Source of the DNA: Acanthopleura granulata
Lineage: Eukaryota > Mollusca > Polyplacophora > Chitonida > Chitonidae
Assembly: GCA_016165875.1 (NCBI GenBank)
Contig: JABBOT010000011.1
Span: 6,869,705-6,933,704, forward strand
Direction of reading: 5' to 3'
DNA length: 64,000 nucleotides
Below are positions 25,101 through 34,100 of the stretch, in pieces; within the stretch, counting starts at the first letter, position 1; every line of letters starts with the position of its first letter. Made by a program: the position numbers and the translations under genes. The notes under the pieces are model-generated. The model was not told the origin of the DNA and ran no database searches. It saw only the letters and a program-made list of their open reading frames with translations.

Positions 25101-28100
25101 TACAGTCGCCGGGACCAAATGTCTGCTGCTGGGTGCCGGGACGCTGGGGTGTAATGTTGCCAGGTGTCTTCTGGTAGGCCAGTTTTTCTTTTCTTGAGAT
25201 GGTATTTCATAGGATAGAGAAATGAAAAAAAAATAAATAAACGATGACGTTTTTGTAATTATATGAAGTTATAAATGCAAGAATATACATTTTTCTGAAT
25301 AGAGAGGGGCCTCCATGGCTGAGGGGGCCAGCACACCAGCTCTGCCTGGTTTGCTCCCACCATAATGCTGGCCTAAAGCACCAATCAAAGAAAGAAATAA
25401 GTTTTTCTGAATAGAGAGGGGCCCCCATGGCTGAGGGGGCCAGCACACCAGCTCTGCCTTGTTTGCTCCCACCATAATGCTGGCCTAAAGCACCAATCAA
25501 AGAAAGAAATAAGTTTTTCTGAATAGAGAGGGGCCTCCATGACTGAGGGGGCCAGCACACCAGCTCTGCCTGGTTTGCTCCCACCATAATGCTGGCCTAA
25601 AGCACCAATCAAAGAAAGAAATAAGTTTTTCTGAATAGAGAGGGGCCTCCATGACTGAGGGGGCCAGCACACCAGCTCTGCCTTGTTTGCTCCCACCATA
25701 ATGCTGGCCTAAAGCACCAATCAAAGAAAGAAATAAGTTTTTCTGAATAGAGAGGGGCCTCCATGGCTGAGGGGGCCAGCACACCAGCTCTGCCTGGTTT
25801 GCTCCCACCATAATGCTGGCCTAAAACACCAATCAAATAAAGAAATATGTTTTTCTGAATAGGTTGTAGTGTAGTAGGCATTTATTACATGTAGGAGGAG
25901 AACTAGCTAGTAGGATTGAAGTGTGCTGTTCATGACAGAGCGGCTGATGGTTGGCTTTAAGTGGTGTACCTTCCATGCCTAGAGCAAAGGTCAGGCCCAA
26001 GCTATGTAGTTTGTTGTTCATTTCTGTTTTTGTGGTGACAGTTAGTGGGCAAACTGTCAAGGTTGTACTCCTGTGTTGGAAGAGAACACAAGTCAGAGCA
26101 GCTTGGGAACATGTCGCCGTTGCACCTCAAAAGGTACCTCATTGCTTGTCCCATCATTGGACAGAGAATCCAAGTGTATGCCCTGGCTCCATAACTCCCA
26201 GGGCCTTGGTGTCTGTAAACAGTCCCAGCATTGGACAGAGAATCCAAGTGTATGCCCTGGCTCCATAACTCCCAGGGCCTTGGTGTCTGTAAACAGTCCC
26301 AACATTGGACAGAGAATCCAAGTGTGTGCCCTGGCTCCATGACTCCCAGGGCCTTGATACCTGTAAACAGTCCCAACATTGGACAGAGGATCCAAGTGTA
26401 TGCCCTGCCTCCGTCACTCCCAGGCCTTGATGTCTGTAAACAGCCCCAGCATTGGACAGAGAATATAAGTGTATGCCCTGCCTCCATCACTCCCAGGCCT
26501 TGATGTCTGTAAACAGTCCCAGCATTGGACAGAGAATCCAAGTGTATGCCCTGGCTCCATGACTGTCAGGGCCTTGGTGTCTGTAAACAGTCAACAACAC
26601 ATGTATGGCTCTTGGAAATTGGTGCGTCTGACATGTTGGAAATTTTGTTGATTATATTTTGTCTAAGGCTGTGGATTTATTATTCTGGGACCTCTGGTTT
26701 CTTCCACACCTACCAACTGATAATAGTGACTGCACTCAAACCTCAATTGATAATTAAGATTCATGTGTGAATGTATTAATTCTTAATACAACCTCGGAAA
26801 TTGGACTTCAGAAGAATATTATACTGCTATGTCATCAGTTTGTTTTAGGGTAAGTTTATTATTCGGATTTAAGTCTGACTTAATATCTAAATTGCAATTG
26901 TGAATCCTTGATGTTTATTTCCAGGGCTGGGGTGTTCGCACGATCACTCTGGTGGACAACGGACGCATCTCTTACTCCAACCCTGTCAGGCAGTCACTCT
27001 TTATCTTTGAAGATTGCATACAAGGGGGACAACCCAAGGCAGAAGCAGCTGCGGCAGCTCTACAGAAAATCTTTCCTGGAGTGGTGGGTGAAAATGACAA
27101 GGAACAGAAATATATTAAACATAATACAACTTTGCGTTTTACATTAAATGCAATACATTTGTGCGTATCCCAGTTTATGAATTACTGTCTGTCGCACGGT
27201 GGGTGACTAAAAATCTGCAAAGGGTTGGGTGTCAACTGATCCACACTAAACAGTTATCCTTACCCACATGACAGTTACAGTGTAACCACGCCCACACACT
27301 TAACCACACATTTTGGATCTTATTAACTGGTGTAAGATGATATGAAGGTGATGAGGATTACACTGATTGGTTGAAGATAATTCAGAGGCATGGTCATGGA
27401 TGTTGTTTGGTAGTAGAATGCTAGAAGCCAGCCACAAGTGTGCTAGTGGCATGACACACACTTGGCCAATACTGTGGAATTACAACACTCGGCAGGTGTG
27501 TACTGGAAGATATTTCTTGTATATTACATCATAAAATGTAATGATGTATTGGTATCTCTGGTATATTTGTATTATCGTTGTATATTTCAAGTCCTCCACA
27601 GGACACAGCCTTTCTATTCCAATGCCTGGGCACACTGTTGTAGGTAAGTATATGCCTGGAATGTGCTTGGGGTAGACAATAATAGATATTCTTTAGTATT
27701 CTCGCTAAGGTATTGTAAAATATCTAGATTGTCATCATGTTTCAAGCAAAAGAGTTGCATGTAATGTCACACTGTGAAACATGGCATTTGTTAGTTAATA
27801 CAAAATTCTTTCTTGATATAAATTGTCCCCACTGTTTTTTTTTTTTTTTGTATTTCTTCTGTTTCCACCGACCATAATGCTGGCTGCCGTCGTATAAGTG
27901 AAATATTCCCTGGTTACAGTGTATAACACCTATCAAGGAAATAAAGAAATCACTGGGTATTTTTTTAAATACATGTATATGAACATAGAGATATCAGTAG
28001 TCTGCTTACTGTTGTGACTTATTTTGTAGTACACTGTACAGGTATTGAGAGGAAATAGATTTATCAACAGACTTAAAAAGATTTAAAAAAATACCAAGAA

Positions 28101-31100
28101 TAATTTGAACATCAGCTTGCCTGAGAGATAATGACTTACTGATCACATTTAACAGAGGCTGCCCTTGAGCAGACAAGGGAGGATGTGAAGAGGCTGGAAG
28201 AACTGATAGAGGAGCATGACACAGTCTTCCTCTTGATGGACACAAGGGAGAGTCGGTGGCTGCCAACTCTAATTAGTGCAGCAAAACACAAGGTTTGTTC
28301 ACATGCTTGGGCAGCAGGACTGAGTTTTAATCAGTAATAATTGTTGAATCCTTTTGAGTAGCAAACTGATTCCTGGAACCTGGAAATCTCACTGGTTCAG
28401 TGCTCAAATTTTTAAGCATTGAAAATAGACAGCCGTGGTGTGTCTTGCCTCTAGATTTAGACACTCTCTGCATTGCTCAATTTTTTTTTGCTAAGAACTA
28501 CATTATTTCATGTACAGGAATTTTTTTGCTGAGCATCTTTCTGTTACAGGCATTTGGCACCAATTTTTTCTGTTCACATGATGGAACTGTATAATTTTAT
28601 GCAAACAGTTTATTGTGTTCAGGTCTGCCAGCAGCCTGCCGATGGTCATGGGTTTTCCCCCGGACTCTACTTGGTTTCCTTCCACCACAGTGCTGGGCAC
28701 CATCGTATTTAAGTGAAATATTCTTGACTACAGTGTAAAGCACGAATGAAATAGATAAATAAATAAATATTGTGCTCAGAGTCTTATTATGGGCAGGTGT
28801 TTCTAAGTTCTATGTGTGCTAGCACAGCAAAATCACTGAGGAGCCTCTCACCAATGACGGCACTGAAAGTTCAGCTGAAGCAGGTTTCCTGTCCTGTTTC
28901 CTCACCATATGGCTCAGCCTTCCACCATCATATAAATGGAATATTGTTGAGTACTGCATGAAACACCAATATTTATTTATTTATTTATTTGATTGGTGTT
29001 TTACGCCGTACTCAAGAATATTTCACTTATACGACGGCGGCCAGTATTATGGTGGGAGGAAACCCACGACCATCCACAGGTTTCTGGCAGGCCTTCCCAC
29101 GTACAGCTGGAGAGGAAGCCAGCATGAGATGGTCTGAAATACCAAAAAAGAAATAACTAAATATTGAAGAAAGGCAAGTGGGTTATAGTGCAGTATACAT
29201 ATTTGGAACTGGATTTATAGTAAAAAAGACAATGTTACACGGAAGATATACTTACCAACATATCATTCAGTTTACTGACACTATCATGAGATGATTCTAT
29301 GTTGACATTTCAGCTTGTGATCAACGCTGCACTGGGGTTTGACACCTACCTGGTTCTGCGCCATGGTGTTAAGAAGGACCCTGCCACACCTGTGAGTCCT
29401 CCCCCTGGGGCATCAGACTTTGCTCTGTGGTCCAAGGCCATTCCAGGGCATCAGCTTGGCTGTTACTTCTGCAATGATGTCGTAGCTCCAGGAAATGTGA
29501 GTGCATTAGTTTTACCAATTCAGAATGTAGTTTTGAGCGAAGAATAAATCAGATTTGTGGGGAAAAAGTTGTGGAATGTGAACTTGTAGCTGGGCTTTAA
29601 CAACAAAGTATGCACGGACCTGGGTGAAAGGGGGCCTCCGTGGTTGAGGAGGCTGGTGCACCATCATGGCATAACGACCCAGGTGCCTCTCACCAAGTAC
29701 AGCTCGTGCTGGATGGTCATGGGTTTCCCCCAGGTTTCCTCCCACCATAATGCTGACCGCTGTTGTCAAAATGAAATATTCTTGAGTACAGCATAAAACA
29801 CCACTCAGAAGATAATTAAATAAATATATGGGTGATACAGGAAGATATTACCTCTGAGGTCGTCGTTTTGTTTAAAGGACGTGTGGTCGGACATGTTAGA
29901 TGCCGTGAAGCTCTGTTTGAAAGTGAATGAAAAAGAAAGTGCGTCACAGGAAATGTGGAGGAGACATGACATGATACACGAAAACAACAGCACAGGGATG
30001 AAAAAAATAAGGAGAAAGAATTTTAAACTTTTCGGGTAGCGGAGACATGTTTACAGTGATAATGCAAACACTGAATCCTCTTACAAGGCCCCAATCTCCC
30101 TGAAGTCAGATAAACTTCAGGTATCTTCTCTACTTACATGTATCTCTCCTTTCAGTCGCTTGGACACATGAGGTACATGTTCTTCCTGGCCTTTTATGAA
30201 AATTTAAGTCGTCTCTCTTCAGTTTTTTTTTTAACTCTTTTTTTCTCTTGTGAAAAGAGTTAGTTTTATATGTAAAATAACTATAAAATAGTTTGTTGTC
30301 CGTTTTTGTTTTCCAGTCCACTAAGGATCGCACTCTTGACCAGCAGTGTACCGTTTCTCGTCCAGGAATGTCCATGATCGCCAGCGCTCTGGCAGTGGAA
30401 TTGTTCGTCTCCGTTCTGCAGCATCCAGACAAGTATGTCCCCAACAAAGGAAACAAAGAAAATTAACTTTTCTCATGTATGTATGTATGTATGCATGCTT
30501 GGGTTTTACGTCGTATTCAACAGTTTGTGAGTCATATGACGACAAGGTGTCCTTACAATGTGTATATACTCTGTGTTCTTATGGCAGGGCGAGTCCATGC
30601 GCCCAAATTGGCGCCACCAGTGGAGCATCATGCAGAAGACACCAGATATGACTCCCCAACCAAGTCACATTATACTGACACCGGGCTGACCAGTCCTGTT
30701 TCCTTGTTCTAGCCCTTGGGGGGTATTTGGTACTATTGTTTCAGAGTACGTCCTCATACTGTTGATTCCCTTGTCAGAGAGGCTCCAAAACTGTTGTACT
30801 GAATAAACCAAGATGTCATTAATTATGAGAATTGTCTGAGTTGTTTTCCCAATATGTAATAAACTGCCATTGAGTTATGATGCCTTCAACAGTTCTGTGG
30901 TACAAATATTCTCTGATGTTGAATGTGATGTAGGGAGAGGACTCCACTTTCGCTCGACAGTAAACGGGCTACAGTCCCATTCAGATGACGCGCAAATTCG
31001 TGAAGAGATCCATGTTTTTACTCTCCAGCCATTCATGGGAAGGTTTGCCAGCGACCTGCAGATTATCATGGATTTCTCCCCAGCTCTGCTCGGTTTCCTC

Positions 31101-34100
31101 CCATCAGTAAGCTGGCGGCCGTCGTAAAAGTGAAATATTCGTGGGTACAGCGTAAAATACCAATCAAATTATTGAAGTAACTCCCATTGTCTGGCACATG
31201 GAGTACGTATCCAGTCCTGGCCTAGGAGAAGGAATTTCTAGATGTCCCTGCTCTCATTGTCCATCTAGATGTCCCTGCTCTCATTGTTCATGTAGATGTC
31301 CCTGTTCTCATTGTTCATGTAGATGTCCCTGCTCTCATTGTTCATGTAGATATCCCTGCTCTCATTGTTCATCTAGATGCCCCTGCTGTCATTGTTCATC
31401 TAGATACCCCTGCTGTCATTGTTCATCTAGATGCCCCTGTTCTCATTGTTCATCTAGATGCCCCTGTTCTCATTGTTCATGTAGATGTCCCTGCTGTCAT
31501 TGTTCATCTAGATGTCCCTGTTCTCATTGCTCATGTAGATGTCCCTGTTCTCATTGTTCATCTAGATGTCCCTGCTCTCATTGCTCATGTAGATGTCCCT
31601 GCTGTCATTGTTCATCTAGATGCCCCTGTTCTCATTGTTCATCTAGATGCCCCTGTTCTCATTGTTCATGTAGATGTCCCTGCTGTCATTGTTCATCTAG
31701 ATGTCCCTGTTCTCATTGTTCATGTAGATGTCCCTGGTGTCATTGTTCATCTAGATGTCCCTGCTGTCATTGTTCATCTAGATGTCCCTGCTCTCATTGT
31801 TCATCTAGATGCCCCTGTTCTCATTGTTCATGTAGATGTCCCTGCTGTCATTGTTCATCTAGATGCCCCTGTTCTCATTGTTCATCTAGATGTCCCTGTT
31901 CTCATTGTTCATGTAGATGTCCCTGTTCTCATTGTTCATCTAGATGTCCCTGTTCTCATTGCTCATGTAGATGTCCCTGCTGTCATTGTTCATCTAGATG
32001 CCCCTGTTCTCATTGTTCATCTAGATGCCCCTGTTCTCATTGTTCATCTAGATGTCCCTGTTCTCATTGTTCATCTAGATGTCCCTGTTCTCATTGTTCA
32101 TGTAGATGTCCCTGGTGTCATTGTTCATCTAGATGTCCCTGCTCTCATTGTTCATGCCAGGGGCCCCTGTTCTCATTGTTCATGCCAGGGGCCCCTGTTC
32201 TCATTGTTCAGCTAGATGCCCCTGTGCTCAATGTTCATCTCGATGCCCCTGTTCTCATTGTTCATCTAGATGTCCCTGCTCTCATTGTTCATCTAGATGC
32301 CCCTGCTCTCATTGTTCATCTAGATGTTCCTGCTATCATTGTTCATCTAGGTGTCCCTGTTCTCATTGTTCATGCCAGGGGTCCCGGTTAATTGTGGGAC
32401 CGTTTGCAGATCAGTCATTGAAGAGGGCTAGTTTTCCACCAATATGGCCAGCAAGTCTGTTCATCTTGCACTGGAAGGTTCATCAGTTATATGCTAAAGA
32501 TTGCTGGGTTATTGCTGTTTCCCCGACCCTTAAAACTGACTGACCTCATACATAGGGCCTACTGTGTCATTGAGTGAAAAGTGAAAATTCTTGAGTAAAG
32601 CCTTAAACAACAATCAGATAAATATAATAAATTAAAAATATTGTGAAATATTTCATTGCAATGACCTCTGTGAACCCTTGAGCTCATGAACAGTAATGTC
32701 ATCATGTCTGATTGACTTTGTCAGAGGATTGGCTAGAGCGGAGACCAGTGCCAAGGATGAACACCTTACAAAAGACTTCTCCTCATCACTTGGTCTGGTT
32801 CCCCATCAGGTAGGCACACAGACATAAATGTCACAGGCTGTCAGAACCAGGTGGTAGGGGCTAACACTTGAAGGAGTATGCTGCTGTACATGCACATGTG
32901 TGAACTGTGACTTTGCAGGTTGGATGTCCATTGTTATACAGGGATTTTTCTACCCAATTTCATTCTAGAAACTCAATTTGAACAGATCAGAAAACTCAAT
33001 ACAAGTATTCTGTATATCAGAAACTCAGTATATTTCCTGAACATTTTTCATAAAAATCAGTTTTCTGATATTTCTATTTTTGTATTTCATTTCTTTATTT
33101 CTCAACCCATGGTTGTAATTTCTGGTTCAACTCTGTGTAAATCGCTTGGAATTCACCTCAGCTAGGCCATCAAGATAATATTGTAAAATGCAATAAAACT
33201 AACTGAAAGGTCCAAGACTAAAGTCAAACGAAAATCTAGTAAAGTCGAAGATAATGCCTTACTTTTCTGACATTGAATATTATGTCTCTTTTTTTTTTTT
33301 TTGTCAGATCCGAGGATTTCTGTCCCGCTTCCACAATGTTCTTCCAGCCAGTCGGTACTTTGACAAATGTACAGCCTGTTCCAAAACGGTATGGCAAAGT
33401 ACAGAATCTTAAACCCTGTGTATACGCCTCTGATTTCTGTTATTACCAGCATACATATTCATTTCCTTTTAGTCTTGTATAGGAATCTAGGATGAATGTG
33501 TATCAAATAGGAAACCTTTCCTGCCTTATGTACTTCAGGTCTAACCTTTGTAGCCTGCTTTACTTTCCTGCCTTTGGAATTACATTTTGAGGGCAAACTG
33601 GTGACGTAGTATACTTGGATTGTTTGAGAGCAATGGACTATTCAGTTTGGACCAGAGTTGAATGTAGTAGAATAGAAATAGTGATTATTTCTTGATTGTT
33701 CATTTTGACATAGTAAATATAGAAACTTACAGTGAAAATACAAAAACTATACAATTAAAATATTATTATTTATACATCAGTGAAATCCCAGCATTGCCTT
33801 CACTGATAAAAGTGTTATTTTCACTCCAGTGAAATATCACATTTTGATATTTCACACCCAGGTGTCATGACATCAAAAAAGAAACATTTTATTTTATAAA
33901 GTTCCAGTCTGATATCAGTGGAATGATGTCATAATGGAAGTTTACTCAACTGCTACAGGAAGATAACTCATCATGTGCAAAACGTCACGCTCTAGGCATC
34001 TCTGTGACAGCCTACAGCTGGAAAAAATGCCGAAAACTCTTTAAAGTGCACAAACTCGTGGTACTGTTAGGGTACAGATAATAAATAGAATATTGCAAGG

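Noticed and set aside
26002..26541. 179-codon minus-strand frame
   Set aside because: Covers the 73/74-bp tandem array; repeated peptide blocks change frame when the unit length changes.
31198..32391. 397-codon Cys-rich frame as a metallothionein-like or keratin-associated gene
   Set aside because: It is entirely 27-bp minisatellite within an ATG7 intron; the openness follows from unit length divisible by three and absence of a stop in the unit.
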